A DNA stretch of 64,000 bases from Pyronema omphalodes (taxonomy: Eukaryota > Ascomycota > Pezizomycetes > Pezizales > Pyronemataceae). The notes under the pieces were generated by a model. It searched no databases. It was not told the DNA's origin and was given only the letters and a program-made list of their open reading frames with translations. The position numbers were made by a program, and so were the translations under genes. Shown here one piece after another: positions 1 to 12,330 of the stretch; positions within the stretch are counted from its first letter, which is position 1; the number at the start of each line of letters is the position of its first letter. Where the stretch lies: the NCBI GenBank assembly GCA_024516155.1, contig JAJJXM010000046.1:248001-312000 (forward strand), written 5' to 3'.

Positions 1-1812
1 CCTGATAAGTGAAGTAAGCCGAACATCCAGAGCCCGGATAGTCGCGGTGTTCGGATTCCGTATCTCTCCCGAAGTCTCGAATTTCCTCTTCCATAAAGCT
101 TGGTTTCCCGTATTTAGTCATGTTAGCGGATCTTGACGGATACCAAGCAATCGAGTACCCTCTGGTACGTCTTCCCAACTTCTCACCGACAGACAGTTAG
201 AAACCACAAGACATGAATCAAAAAAACTCGGCAACATCGACTCGTTAAAAATTGAACCTCAAAACTCAGCCTCCCCCTGAGTTGAAGATTTCTTGGATAC
301 AGTTGACAAGATCGGCGATATCTCCATATGCCCACCCCCGCCCCCACCTTCCAAGCCATAAAAGCCAAGAACCAAGAACCCGCAAGCCAGAAACGTGGGC
401 TTCCCCAGGCTCACCTATCAACCACATCCTGGTTTAGATCTCTTCAAGATTCTCTAACACTCGCTTGGCTAAGTCCTTGGCTAAGGGGTTCATTGGCTTG
501 TCCGTTTTCAGGGGGAGGGAGGGCAGAAATTGTCCGTGGTTGCACGGAGGGTTCTCTAGCCGGGGTTTGAGATTCGATGGCTGCAAGATGTCGATGAGGC
601 ATTGTGATGCATGAGCTGCAGTGGAAGTATGTAGGGAAATGCACTTTATTTCGATTGGGTCATAAGATAGAAGACCTTGGTGCTTCTGTGTTTCAGACTT
701 CTAGATTTTGAGTTCGATGCTGATGAAATCTCGTCATCGGTGGTTTATCGGCGCGTGAGATATGTTTCTTTTCTGTTTCAAGAGGCCTTCAAGTTCGCAG
801 TTATTCCCTAAATATTAGCACCGTCCACTTGACTTAGACCTATATTTACAGATCCCCAACCAACTCTCCGTGTTCGCTAGATCTCTGTTAGACGCGTCAT
901 GATACCCAACCCGTGATGCATCCTAAATCACCGTTCCTCGGCGTTGGATGGTTGGCGTTTCCACTGCTTCAGACGGCGTCGTGGCGGGGTACAGATCGGT
1001 GGCGAGTTAAATGAGCATGCACCCTTGGATCAGTCTCATCCGGTGATATTTCCTTCAGCCGAGTCGTGTCTTGGCTTGACTTGGCCTGTTGTGTCTTATC
1101 TTGTCTAGTCTGCCATCAACCGAAGGTGTAGGGAAAGCAAAACCTTAAAGTCTTAGAAGAAACCTCGCATCCCCTCAAATCAAGATTTCGAATTCGAAAG
1201 TTCGACAATTTCCAGAATTTTCAAGGCCGTTTATCGTTCCCGTTCCCTGCGTATCGGATTATCATTCGTTCAGCATAAGCAACCAACATTCGTTTGAATT
1301 AGCATCGAAGGATAGGAAAGAGAGGGAAACCAACAAAAAAGTTTAATTCAAAACCGGCGCAACATACTCATCCTAATACCATATTTTGAAGGAAACGAAT
1401 TATCACTCCGACGCCTAAAGCAGTCTCAAAACTCTACCGGCTTTTTTGTACAACATTGTAGTGGCCATTAACAACACCAAACTAGAATTTGAGGGGCCCA
1501 AGAGGAGCTTTGTTGCTTGAGATTCAATATAACACAAGTTCGTACTACCCGCTATAGGTCTCCTCAGTTGTTGTTGCTGTGACTATATATTCTTTCCATC
1601 TGTCGTACCTTCCTTCTCTTTCCTTTCCTTACCTACATCCACCTCCATCTTCAGCGTTTTGCACGCCGGCACCAGCAGCAGGCAGAGCGCTTACCATTTC
1701 TCCAGACAAATCACATCAACCTTAATACACTTCAACATAAGCGAAGAGCGAAAGGCTTCGCGAAACAAATAACCAGACTTCGCAATCTCATACAACACAA
1801 CATCAACAAGAC
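1..1812. other. No gene recognised; upstream region and 5' leader of the GH16 gene
   Basis: Only short uncorroborated ORFs (80 codons or fewer) lie here and none looks like a known protein. The last 250 bases, rich in CT and CA and free of long ORFs, look like the promoter and 5' untranslated leader of the downstream GH16 gene. A TATA-like stretch (ctatatattc) lies near 1583-1592, about 220 bases before the start codon. Confidence 0.5.
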
Positions 1813-3354
1813 ATGAAGGGTTTCCTACAATTGGCCCTAGCGGCGACGACAGTTATTGGAGTTCTTGCTGAGCAACAGAACTGCAATATTGAAGGACTCA
1901 AGTGTCCTGCTGGACTTAATCCTTGCTGTGGACGTGAGTATGCCTTGATCCCTTTTCGTCTTGAGAAGAACGGTAGATGGCAGGTGGCATATTGGACTAC
2001 ATGCTTATGAAAATGCCACGCTCGACTGCTTGGATTTTGTCGACTATGATGAGGTTTCTTTGGCTTCGTCGTGGACTGTCGTACTTTATTAGTATACGAG
2101 CAGTTTCAAGCTTCAATAGTTCACCTACTTCATCTACCATTTCATACCCCTAAAAGATGCTCAGCTAACCTCTCCTCAGAGTTCAATGTCTGCGGTGCTG
2201 GTCCCTTCTGTCTCGGTGGCTGTAATCCCCGCGGCTCCGCCTCCCCCGACGACTGCGCCCCCGCTCCCATCTGTCGTTCCGGTGACTACAAAATTGATTC
2301 TTCTGCACGCATCGTCAAAATGGAAGACTATCTGGGCGACGCTTCATCCGCAGACTGGATTATCTCCAGCAGTGGAGATTTCGCAATTGAAAATGACGTT
2401 GGAGTACTCAAAATGGGGCCCGTCAAGGCAAGCACGGGTACCGTTCTTTCTTCCACCTCTTATGTGTGGTACGGAAACATCAAGGCGAACGTCAAGACAT
2501 CCCGTGGTAAAGGAGTTGTCACAGCTTTCATCCTTTATGGTAACATGAAGGATGAAATTGATTTTGAATGGGTTGGTGCAAAGTTGGGCAACACAGAGAC
2601 AAACTACTATTGGTCCGGATTTCCCGACTATACGAAGAAGATCGACTTCTCCGGGTTTGAGGAAGGTTATAACACTTACGAACAGTACCACACATACGAG
2701 ATCGACTGGACTGAAGACCGTATTAACTGGGTTGTCGACGGCAAGGTTATTCGCACTCTCAACAAGAAAGACACCTTTAACGCCACCACTGGATATTACC
2801 AGTACCCTCAAACTCCTTCCCGAGTTCAATTATCCATCTGGCCCGGCGGCACACCGGATGGAAGCAAATGGACCACCAAATGGGCCGGTGGTCTCGTTGA
2901 TTGGAAAGACCATCCCGATATCAAGAAAGACGGCTACTATTCCGCCCATGTCAAAGATGTTACTATCAAATGCTACGACCCCCCTAAGAATGCAAACATC
3001 ACCGGATCTGTCATGAACAGTTACATGTACTCTACTATGGAGGGACGGGCACAGGATGTTATCATTTCAGACAAGAACACAACCCTGGCCAGCAGCATTG
3101 CCACTGGAAGACAGCCAGAGAAGGGCAAGAAGGATTTGAGCAAAGATGATTTGGAGAAGGTTGAAACTGTACCAGAGACTAAGCCTGGAACCGGAGGGCA
3201 AGGTACTGAAGAACCCGGGTCAGCACCAGGAGCTACAGAAGGACAATCAGGCTTTAACCAGGGAGCTGCGGGGGCTGCTACTGGAGGTGCCCAGAAGTTG
3301 GCGCTCAGTGGAATTGCTGTGGTTGCGGCGGCTGTTGTGGCCGTTTTTGTCTAA
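1813..3354 (+). CDS. Crh-type GH16 cell-wall glucan/chitin transglycosylase, GPI-anchored
   Basis: Predicted cell-wall enzyme that cross-links chitin to beta-glucan, acting at the outer plasma membrane and wall (known role of the Crh1/Crh2/Utr2 family). Two exons, 1813-1933 and 2180-3354, with a GTGAGT donor, give 431 residues. A signal peptide covers about residues 1-19. A Cys-rich chitin-binding-like module follows (about 24-65; CCG and CLGGC motifs), and the join across the intron restores its spacing. The GH16 catalytic signature DEIDFEW lies at about 165-171, with E166 and E170 the expected nucleophile and acid/base. A Ser/Thr/Gly-rich stalk and a hydrophobic C-terminus (GIAVVAAAVVAVFV) match a GPI-attachment signal. 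The start is the first ATG and gives a clean signal peptide. The 246-base intron is long for this window, so an extra tiny exon inside it cannot be excluded. Confidence 0.9.
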
Positions 3355-5451
3355 TCGGGAGTAATCCTAATCTAGACAGAGCAAGGCATAGCCAGAGATG
3401 GTTGATGAGGTATGATGGCGGTGTAATGAGTGGTATCTTTTGTCAAGTAGGAGGAGAACATGTCGGCTGGACGGCATGGATAATGGTTGGCGTCACGCGT
3501 TGTTAAAATTACTCCTCTTTTTTCATTTTACATGGTTGTCACTTTTTCTTTCGTTTTTCTTTTTCTTTTGTTCCTTTTCGATCGGTGCTCAATAGCTTTC
3601 TTACATTCCGGTGGTTTGTTTGCGTTTTTTAGGCGACGTCTTTTTTTCTAGGATGTGATAGGAGCGGTGTACGTTGGATAGAGCGCAATTGGGACCCCGT
3701 ACAAATAATATGGCCATACCTGGATATATTGGGTTGTGAAATATAATGATGGGATCACTTTCGGGGGATTTAATTGAAGTATGTAAACGTACATTTTTAT
3801 ATACTTGCCTAGCTAGAGGGGGATTGGATCATGATGTGGAGATATCATAATTATAGGGGCGCTTTACTTACGGTATCTTACTCTGTTTACGATGGTGAAT
3901 TTAGCGGTTACTCAAGAGGATTAAATTATACCGTTGGATCATTAAAGTCGTTACATATTATTGCTATATTTTTCTTTTCTTCTCGTCTATATCTTTGTCT
4001 GCTGCAATGGGATGTCTTTGATTTCATCAATAGATTTATCCTATCTCATCTCATCTCCATCAGACCTCTAAACGATGTCCCTATATCCCTATGTAAAAAG
4101 GCTTATTTATATCCCCCCTTACTCCCCTCCCTCCTCGTCCTCCTTTCCATCCTTCATTTCTTCCTTCCCGCATAACATTCCTATACCATTGTCCCCCTAT
4201 ATTATAACCCCCCATAGTACATACCCTCACCCCTACTTCTACATCTACCCCTACTTCTACATCTACATCTACATCCACTTCCACATCCACATCCACATCC
4301 ACCCCCAACCCCCAAAACACACAGCGCAAAAACAATCCAACCGCTCAACCACTCGTCCAACCAGCCGACCAGCCGACCAAACGGCTTCCTGCATGTTACA
4401 CCCCCCCCCCCCGTTTGCTGTAACTCATCTTATTTCTTGTTTAGTTGCGTAACTATGTATGTAGGTCACTGTTATGCGAAGTTCGAACGGGTATCTGCAT
4501 TCGTATGTATTCGTCTGTATTCGTCTGCATTTGTCTGTATTCGTCTGCATTTATCTGTATTCGTCTGTATTTGTCTGTGTTCGTCTGTATTCGTCTGTAT
4601 TTGTCTGTATTTGTCTGTATTCGTCTGTATTCGTCTGTATTCATCTATACCCGCACAACCGCACCACTGCACAACCCCTTAAAAGTTCCTGATAACTTCA
4701 TGGACCTTCATGTTATATCGGAAAGAACTATTTTTTTTCTTCTTTTTCTTCTTTGGAGATGTGGAGGAAAGAATGAAAGGAAGGAAAGAAAGAAAGAAAA
4801 GAAAAGAAAGGTATATGCAATCTGTATATATGCATGTTGTTTTGGGTTATGGATGGCTATGGACGGGCGGAGGGGGATGGGAGGGATGCGGGGGATGGGG
4901 CATGGGTGGTGGGGGGGGGGGGGATATGGATGGGGGAGGGGATATGGAATTAGATACGAGGGATGGATAGAATTAGATAGGATGGATACGGGTAATTACC
5001 ATTGAATACGGGGTATTTTAATCTCCGTCCAGCATCCGTTTTTTATGGGTGCTCGACGGGTTATGGGTGCTCGGGGGTTATGGGGTTATGGGTACCTGCT
5101 TCTACTTCTACTTTTATCTACTTGCTTATGAATACGGATAGAAATAGAAATAGATATAGATATAGATATAGATATATCACAGATCATAATGGTAAGCATA
5201 TATAATCACGGGGATGAATTGTGGAGAGTTATAGTTATAGTTACAGTTACAGTTGCGATTTTTCCAGAAAAGATACTTGGGAACTGTGGATTTTTACTGA
5301 GTAGCAGAATAGCAGAATATCGGTGGTTCTGTAGATAGGATAGAATGGGGTACATATAAACGGCCTTTGTGGGCTTTGTAGACTATGGGGCTATGTGGTC
5401 TATATGTAAGAAATTAAGAATATAATAGCTATAGAGATGACGGGGATATAA
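3355..5451. other. Intergenic: 3' region of GH16 gene, then simple repeats
   Basis: No supported gene. It holds a T-rich 3' flank (3510-3620), a C/T-rich block with acatcc/acttct hexamers (about 4220-4310), a poly-C run (about 4401-4413), a 10-bp tandem array (separate entry), a poly-G run (about 4911-4922) and atagat hexamers (about 5145-5175). ORFs of up to 186 codons here are products of these repeats. Confidence 0.6.
4501..4650. repeat. 10-bp tandem repeat array (tcgtctgtat), about 15 copies
   Basis: The unit tcgtctgtat and close variants (tcgtctgcat, ttgtctgtat) repeat in uninterrupted 10-base register. The unit length is not a multiple of three and contains no stop on either strand, so several frames stay open and create spurious ORFs on both strands. 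Confidence 0.95.
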
Positions 5452-5523
5452 GCTCCGGTGGCTTAGGGGTAAAGCGCGACACTAGTAATGTCGAGATCCG
5501 CGGTTCAAATCCGCGTCGGAGCT
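5452..5523 (+). tRNA. tRNA-Thr (anticodon AGT), intronless
   Basis: Complete cloverleaf of 72 bases. The acceptor stem is gctccgg paired with tcggagc (last pair G-U), the D stem gctt/aagc, the anticodon stem cgaca/tgtcg with loop ctagtaa (anticodon AGT, reading ACU as inosine-modified ACC/ACU), and the T stem cgcgg/ccgcg with loop ttcaaat. The discriminator base is T. The B-box ggttcaaatcc is canonical. A CCA tail is not encoded, as expected for a eukaryotic nuclear tRNA. T-rich sequence directly downstream (from 5524) serves as the Pol III terminator. Confidence 0.95.
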
Positions 5524-5615
5524 TTCTTTTTCTTTTTTTCTTTTTCTCCCCTTCCTTCTTTTTCCTCCCTTCCTTCTTTTTCCTCCCTTCCTTCTTTTTC
5601 CTCCCTTCCTTCTTT
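5524..5615. repeat. Pyrimidine tandem repeat, 18-bp unit, also acting as Pol III terminator
   Basis: About four copies of an 18-base unit (ttccttctttttcctccc) start just after the tRNA-Thr gene. The first T-runs (tctttttctttttttc) are long enough to end Pol III transcription. The opposite strand gives a spurious Lys/Glu/Gly ORF. Confidence 0.85.
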
Positions 5616-6149
5616 ATCATGTGAGGGTTGTTGCTGCTACCAGTAGTAAGCTGGCGGTAGGCTAGGATTATTACAGTACTACTTGCACTGTGGCACTACG
5701 GTACTATGGCACTACGGTACTGCAGTTATCATGATGCCGACGGTAATGGGTATGTATAGCATTGTAGGAGATGTTAGTAATAGGTTTTTGATATCGATAT
5801 CGATATCGATGGTGGTCTCTTTGGCGGTCTCTGTTATAGTGTTATGAGTTATTGCTTACATATGTACATCAACAGTAATGACAATATCATGGAACCCCCC
5901 TCCGCCTTCGAGAAAAGGGTTTAATGGAATATACATCTTCCTGGATTTACATCTTCCGCGGTTATCTTTGGTATGAGAAATCGAAATCTCTTTGGTGGGG
6001 CTGGATGTTCTGAAGTATTGGGATGGATTATTGTCTTCGTCTTTCTTTCGCTCGAGGGTGGTGTTTTAGTTAACTGTAGCCCCCCCCTCCCCCCCCCCCC
6101 CCCCCCCTCCCTCCCCCCCGGGTAATGTCTTATCCTCCTCCTCTCATCT

Positions 6150-6222
6150 GCCTACCACTTTGCCTACCACTTTGCCTACCACTTTGCCTACCACTTTGCC
6201 TACCACTTTGCCTACCACTTTC
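6150..6222. repeat. 12-bp tandem repeat (gcctaccacttt), about 6 copies
   Basis: Six near-perfect head-to-tail copies of gcctaccacttt. They follow a 50-base, almost pure C tract and end in unique sequence at tctacctcaa. Confidence 0.9.
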
Positions 6223-7911
6223 TACCTCAACCCAAAACCTTCACCAGGAGCAACAAAAAACAAGAAATCCCAACCATGCAAAAGCCGTAGTACACTGAAA
6301 AAACGAAGCCCAAACCCCCAACTCCCAAGTACTTACAACAACTCAGCGGTAGCTACAAAAAAATACTGCTGAACCAGTGGTCTCTGAGGGACATTAGTAT
6401 GGGGTTTGGAGATATTTGGAAGGTTTGGATGCTTTAAGGGTTGGGGGGCAGAGAGGGGGAGAAGGGGATAAGGGGATAAGGAGGACAAGGAGGACAAGGA
6501 GGCTATATTTACCATATGTACTCTATCCGCTATCTACACCTTCCCAGCTTCCTTCAACTTCTCCCGCCCGAGGCTCTGGTGGGATATATTATCGGTATGG
6601 TATTGTATCCTAAAATTTGAAAATCGAAATCTAAAGGTTTACTTCCAAATTTCGGCCGCTTGAATAGTTTCCGAAAGACTCAATGCGAAATGATACTGGA
6701 CTATGGGATTAAAAGCAGGAAGAGGCATGCGGGGGGTTGAAGGAGTGATTATTAGGTAATAGCTGCTATTAGAACTTAGGGGATAGTTCAAAGTCGTAGG
6801 CTTGTAGCAGTTTGTTAGGGGTAGCTATTGATCTATTGATCTATAATATGTAGATGGATGGAACTTGAAGTTATGTCTATGTATGTACGGTACTTGGTAA
6901 TGGGATTGATGTTTTTTTTTTGTATAAGGAAAATGCAACGGAAATAGAGATGGAGGGGTCTGGGTTTCTGGGTTTCTGGGTTTCTGGGAGTTTTCCATGA
7001 CGGGATGCTTCAGGAAGTGGGACTTGTGTTGCTTGTTGCTTGTTGGATGTTGCTTGTTGGATGTTGCTTATTGATATGGGATTTATTCATTTATTCAACT
7101 CCGGGGCGAAATACATACATATTTCCCTTCCCAATCAACAGACTTCGAGCACTAAGCATCAAAAGTAAGCACCCAAAATAATTAAGATAAGTAAAATACA
7201 GTAGAGTATAATACAATACAGTACAGTGCAGTATAATACAGTATAGAACCTGATATTAATAACGATATACGTAAATCCAACCAGAACTTCTTCATCCTGC
7301 TTTATCTCCTACACAGCTATCCTGGATCATGTGCCTGTTGATACTTGATTTCTCCATACCTCTCGGCACGGTTTGACTGGACAGGTTTGGGAGGTCTGAG
7401 AGGTATGACAGGTTCGACGGGCTTGACAGGTTCGACGGGCTTGTCGGGCTAGATATTATCCATTTGGTATTATTTCCATCCATTCACGAAAAATATGGTG
7501 CTTTTTTATGAAGATTTTGAAGGTACTATGGGGCGCCTGGGTATGTGGTAAATATCTACTTTTACTTCTACTTCTACTTCTACATCATCCTAGAATAGAA
7601 TAATAGATCAATAGAAAAAGTTCATTCCATATCAACATGACACTTACAATTTCAATCCCCCATACCCCCAATCCCCCAATCCCCCAATCCCCCATACCTC
7701 CAATCCCCCATACCTCCAATTCCAACCGCAAATTAATCCAGCTCATCCATCTCATCCATAACCCATTCCCAAACTCCTTCACAAAATCTACATCGCCTTG
7801 GAATTCTCCTAACCATCAAAACCATCAGAACCCTCCAACCCCTCCAACCCCTCCAACCCCTCCAACCCCTCCAATCCCTCCAACCCCTCCAACCCCTCCA
7901 ACCCATCAGAA

Positions 7912-8277
7912 ATGCCAAAAACCCAGCTACATTCAATTCCCAACCCCTCCAACCCCTCAGGACCGACAAGATACTCGAGGCTAGATGAAGCTTACCATGC
8001 GGAACTAGAGGAGTTTTATGAACATATGAATGATGAATGGGATGAATGGGATGATTATGACGAGGATGAATGGGATGAGGATGGTGGTGATGATGGTGGT
8101 GGTGGTGGTGGTGGTGTGGATTGTGATGGTGATGGTGATGGCGGTGGTGGTATGCTTGATGGTGGTGGTGGTGGTGGTGATGATGATGGTGGTGGCGGTG
8201 ATGGTGATGATGACGAGGATGGTAATATGGCTGATGATGATGGCAATAACACCAACCCCACGAAAGCTGGGTATTAA
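7912..8277 (+). CDS. Doubtful Asp/Gly-rich open reading frame
   Basis: The ORF encodes a short non-repetitive stretch (about residues 22-50, including YSRLDEAY and ELEEFYEHMNDEW) that looks like a real amphipathic acidic segment. A long Asp/Gly run from GAT/GGT triplets follows. The upstream part lies in a 9-bp repeat, and an acceptor-like cctcag sits near 7961, so this could be the last exon of a small gene. Equally, it may be an open frame created by triplet repeats; the opposite strand is also open as a His-rich frame. No family is recognised. Confidence 0.2.
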   Translation: MPKTQLHSIPNPSNPSGPTRYSRLDEAYHAELEEFYEHMNDEWDEWDDYDEDEWDEDGGDDGGGGGGGVDCDGDGDGGGGMLDGGGGGGDDDGGGGDGDDDEDGNMADDDGNNTNPTKAGY

Positions 8278-8933
8278 GCACACTTTGTAATTTCAATTTT
8301 CCGGGTTTATGGTTTTACCCATTTTCACCATTTTCACCAATTTTCACCATTTTCACCAATTTTCACCAAATTCTGTTACTCTAATCAGTCTAATCAGTCT
8401 AATGATAGTTAGTCTAATGATAGTTAGTCTAAATTTTGTATTTATGTATATTTGCAACTGACTAATTCCAACTGACTAATTCCATATTCCATATTCCATA
8501 TTCCATATTCCGAGGTGCCGTGGGTTGTGGATTATGGGTATAAATTCTTTTTTATCCAGGAAATGTTTTTCTAAATGCATAGTTACTGTTGTTACTGTTA
8601 CGGTTATTACGGCTGTTGTTATTACGGCTGTTGTTATTACGGCTGTTGTAGGGACAGTTTCAGAAAACAAAGCAAGACACATAAAAGATCGAGAAATAGA
8701 AGACACATCAACATGCGGTTTAGAATTCAATTCATCATCAACCCTCGAAATCTTATCGAATCTTCATAATTTCATAACTTTTTGCCTATCTCTCACAAAC
8801 TCCCCCCGCCGGCTTCCCTCCTCCTCCTGCTCCTAGCCCCACCTCCACCCTCACCCCCGCCCACACATACACACACACACACACACATACATACATACAT
8901 ACAAACCCACCCCCACCCTCAAAGGCATCTACT

Positions 8934-11505
8934 CTATTTCTGCAGCGTCTTCTGATAAGCATCAAACTTCTTCTTCTGCTGTTCCCACGCCTTCGTAAGT
9001 GCCTTCTTCCTACTCTTCGTAATCTCCTCACCCTCCTTATCCTTCGTAGGAATACCCTGATCATCCCACTCGGACCATTCCTCGGTCCTGAACATAGTAG
9101 TAGGATCCACCTTCGCCTGTTCCAACTTCTTCCTTTCCTCCTCCTCTCTCTTCAACCGAGCTTCTTCCTTCTTCTGTTCCCGTTCCGCCGCTTTCCTTTC
9201 CTTCTCCTCTCTAGCAGCCCGGAGTTCTTCCGCTGGTACAAACTTGATTAATGCATTTGCACTATCTCTATCATCTAATGAAACCCCGAGATCGGCAAGG
9301 TCGATATCTCTAAGCTTATCACAGAGACGGAGCAATTCCTTGGAGCTTTCACTCTTGGGGTCGGCGATTCCAAGCGCGCGAACGGAATCACGGAAGGAGG
9401 AAAGGAGTCGTAAATAAGGCATAGCGATCTCCTCTGCGTTTCCGGCGGAAGATTCCTCAGAAGTCCAGCCGATACGATCGGGGGATGAGTTATTGTCTAA
9501 TCCAAAGATAGTAGTGATACGAGTGATCCATCTAGCAATTTCCTTTACCAATGCCAAGTTGGTAGTTGCAGACATGTAGATATTCGTAGTAGAGATCAAA
9601 TCAACGATAAGCTGCATCGCAAGTGGGGTGTTGAAGGAGTCGCAGAGTGCGGCATCTAGCTTCTCGCGAGTAGAGTCAAGCTCTTTGGATAAATCGGCCT
9701 CGAGCTTGGTCCAGGGCTGGGGAATGTGGGTTCCTGCTGCCTGAGCTGCGGCTTCCTCGGTAACAAGCGCTTTCACGTTGGTAAAGAACTTGTTCACGGC
9801 AGTCTCCCAGGACTTTGCAGCGGAAAGAACTCCCTCACGAACCTCAATACCATCTTTCCATCCTCCCTGAAGGAAGACAATACGGAGCATTCTAGGAGTC
9901 CATCCACCACCACGAGCAAGTGCCTTACGAACGGAAACAAAGTTCTTCAGGGACTTGGACATCTTTGATCCGTGGATCTTGAGGTGGCCCATGTGAAGGA
10001 AGTAGTTGATCCACTGGTGCTTTCCGTCAGCAGTAGCGTGGGAAGCACAACCATCCCAGTAGGCCTCAGACTGGGCAATCTCATTGTCGTGGTGGGGGAA
10101 GGCAAGGTCGATACCACCTGAGTGGATATCAATCTCTCCTCCAAGAACCTCGGAACACATCACGGAGCACTCAATGTGCCATCCGGGACGTCCCTGTCCC
10201 CAGGGAGACTCCCAAGAGGGTTCTCCGGCTTTGGAAGCTTTCCAGAGAGCAAAGTCTTGGTCTGCCTTCTTCTTGGCAGGAAGCGCAGAGTCGGAGGTGG
10301 GCAAGGTAGTGGCCTTGTCAGAAGTCAATGCTCCTTCACCATCTGCAATGAGAGACTGGTCACCACGGTTCCAAGGCTGAAGCTTGGCGTAGTGATGACC
10401 AGCGGCTTCGTACGCAGCAATGTCAAAGTAAACGGATCCGTCGGCGGTGGGGTATGCGAATCCACGATCGACAAGCTTCTGGACAAAGGCAACGTTCTCG
10501 GGGATAAACTCGGAGACACGAGTGACAGTGGTGGGAGGCAGGACGTTCAAAGTAGCCATGTCCTCGTTGAAGTGGTTCTCCCAGTAGCGGGAGAGCTTGG
10601 AGAAAACGGCGGGCTCGTAGGTGCGGTCCTTGTTAAGGGAGTCGATGTAGGGGAGGAGGACAGAGCTGCAGGTTCCGTAAAACTCATCGGCTGAGGCGGG
10701 GGGAGTCTGAAGGGTCTTGCTGGCCATCAATAGAGTGTTCAAGTGCATCTTGAGCTTAGCAGCATCCTCGTCGAGAAGCTCACCCTCGACGGACTCGCCA
10801 GCGAGCTCCTTGTGGATGAGAGCCATGAGAGGTTCGTGCTTGCGGGTGGCCCAGGCCTCGAAAGTAGAGGGAGTTGTAGTGAGGTCTCCCTCATCCGCCT
10901 TTGCAATCTTGGTGAAGTAAGCAGTCCATGCCTTCTCGGTGGTGGAGAGGACCTCGGGGGTGATCTTGGGGTTGGCGGTCTTGTACTCCTCAAACAAGTG
11001 CTGCTGACGGGCTCTGAGAATGATCTTTTAGTAGTGTTAGTAAGTGATATAGCTTCGCCAGATGTGACGGTGTAACCTTGTCATCGACATCAGTCACGTT
11101 CTGAACGAAGGTGATGTTGAAGCCAAAGTAATCGCGCATGATACGGCGAACAATGTCGGTGGTGACATAGTTTCTGGCGTGTCCAAGATGGGCAGCATCG
11201 TAAACGGTAGGTCCACAGCAGTACCAGGTAACCTTCTTTCCAGACTTATCGAGAGGCACAAAGGGATCCTTCTGGCGGGTGAGGGTGTTGTAGATCGAGA
11301 GAGGTGGGAGAGGTGCACTGGACTCCGGACGGGTCCAGGGTGGCTGCTCACGGCGCTGTGCTGTAGCCATATTATCCGACGAACAATGTCGCAATGTCTG
11401 GTGTCGCTGAGTGAGGAGAACGGTGGAGCCCAGACTGCTGGTCGGATGTCTCGCGGTTCGTAGGGCGGTGGTTGCTGCTGATGCTAGAATGCGGGGGAGG
11501 GGCAT
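8934..11505 (-). CDS. Cysteinyl-tRNA synthetase (probably dual mitochondrial/cytosolic)
   Basis: Class Ia aminoacyl-tRNA synthetase charging tRNA-Cys with cysteine. Two exons on the minus strand (11505-11077, then 11024-8934) around a 52-base intron; the join restores the conserved TDVDDKIILRAR segment. The protein has 839 residues. Seen: a Zn-ligand Cys in CCGPTVYD (about residues 96-103), the HIGH motif as HLGH (106-109), further Zn-site residues (IECSVMCSE and the HHDNE region) and KMSKS (about 497-501). A Lys/Glu-rich C-terminal extension typical of eukaryotic CysRS follows. The first ATG (11505) gives an Arg/Ala/Thr-rich, acid-free leader like a mitochondrial presequence. A second in-frame ATG at 11370 (residue 46, MATAQRRE) gives the cytosolic form. 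The upstream frame is open but has no ATG. Family assignment is very secure; dual targeting is inferred. Confidence 0.96.
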
Positions 11506-12330
11506 CTCTTGAGACAGCGATGGCACAGCTGCTAGGAACGTTACATGTACGGGACTGGGGTTTCGAGTAGCGTATCAAAGCGGCAATATCAACTACGAAA
11601 GGGGGATTTTTATGCGAATTTACGAGAAATACAGACACGAGAAGCTTATTTTTGGGTGGTTTTGTAAATTTGTAAATTTTGTCATGTTTCCCCACTATGG
11701 GTCTTGCTAGTCTTCGATCTCGGCAACTAATGCTTGATGGAACGCGCAGTTGCAAGGAAATGCGAAAAAGAACCATCACACGACAAGACTCGGTTGAGGA
11801 GAAGAGTGACATCAACACACAAGGTTCCAAATGTCGTGAAAATAAGGTTGGAAATGTCAGGGCAAAGCCCGGGAATGAACTGGATTTACGGAGGGCTGTA
11901 ATTTACACAACGCCCGGGCCATAAGTCCGTGCATTTCCATCCAATACTTTCGAATAAATACCATTATTGAAATCAATCCATAACGCATAATCCAAAAACC
12001 TAACTCTGTATATATTTTAACAATTCTGACAGGAAATCTCATGTTAACGGTGTTTTAACGCAAATACCATGTGTAAAAGGGATGCAAAGTTCGAATATCA
12101 ACATCCAAATTCAACATGCCTTTCATACAAGAACATCCATCCTCCCCATCGCACGGCCTTGAGGCTTGAGCACCAGCACGCAGCGACAAGCTAACACCGG
12201 ACTCGTTAGCCTTCCGCAGACTTTCGCCGACTGACAGTCACGCCGCCGAGCCTCAATCCTTAGCGGCCTGCAACCCCTGTTTTAAGCCGCACCCCTCCAA
12301 GCATAAAAGATTTCTCCGGGCACGCCTCCT
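11506..12330. other. Intergenic region between CysRS and the putative snoRNA host transcript
   Basis: Divergent promoter region. No coding feature is recognised. The 12160-12440 part is more GC-rich and complex than most spacers here. It contains a TATA-like gcataaaaga near 12300-12309, consistent with a promoter firing rightward. Confidence 0.4.

Larger units (their letters stand above)
5616..8933. other. Repeat-rich intergenic region before CysRS
   Basis: No gene with convincing support apart from one doubtful ORF listed separately. It holds (atcgat)n near 5793-5813, a long C-run with a few T interruptions (about 6068-6118), six copies of a 12-bp unit (gcctaccacttt, about 6150-6222), an 8-bp repeat near 6960-6990 (gggtttct), a 9-bp ccaacccct array (about 7829-7905), Asp/Gly triplet repeats (8041-8245), attttcacca repeats (8316-8370), ttacggctgttg repeats (8600-8650) and CA/CATA microsatellites (8868-8905). 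Confidence 0.6.

Noticed and set aside
2344..2829. 161-codon antisense ORF within the GH16 gene
   Set aside because: Opposite strand of a conserved catalytic domain; no independent coding signal.
7733..8296. 187-codon minus-strand His-rich ORF, and the Met/Val-rich ORFs, across the GAT/GGT triplet block
   Set aside because: Open only because triplet repeats lack stops in several frames; composition is pure repeat and no start context or domain is present.
10122..10694. 190-codon plus-strand ORF inside the CysRS gene
   Set aside because: Shadow of the strongly conserved CysRS reading frame on the other strand.
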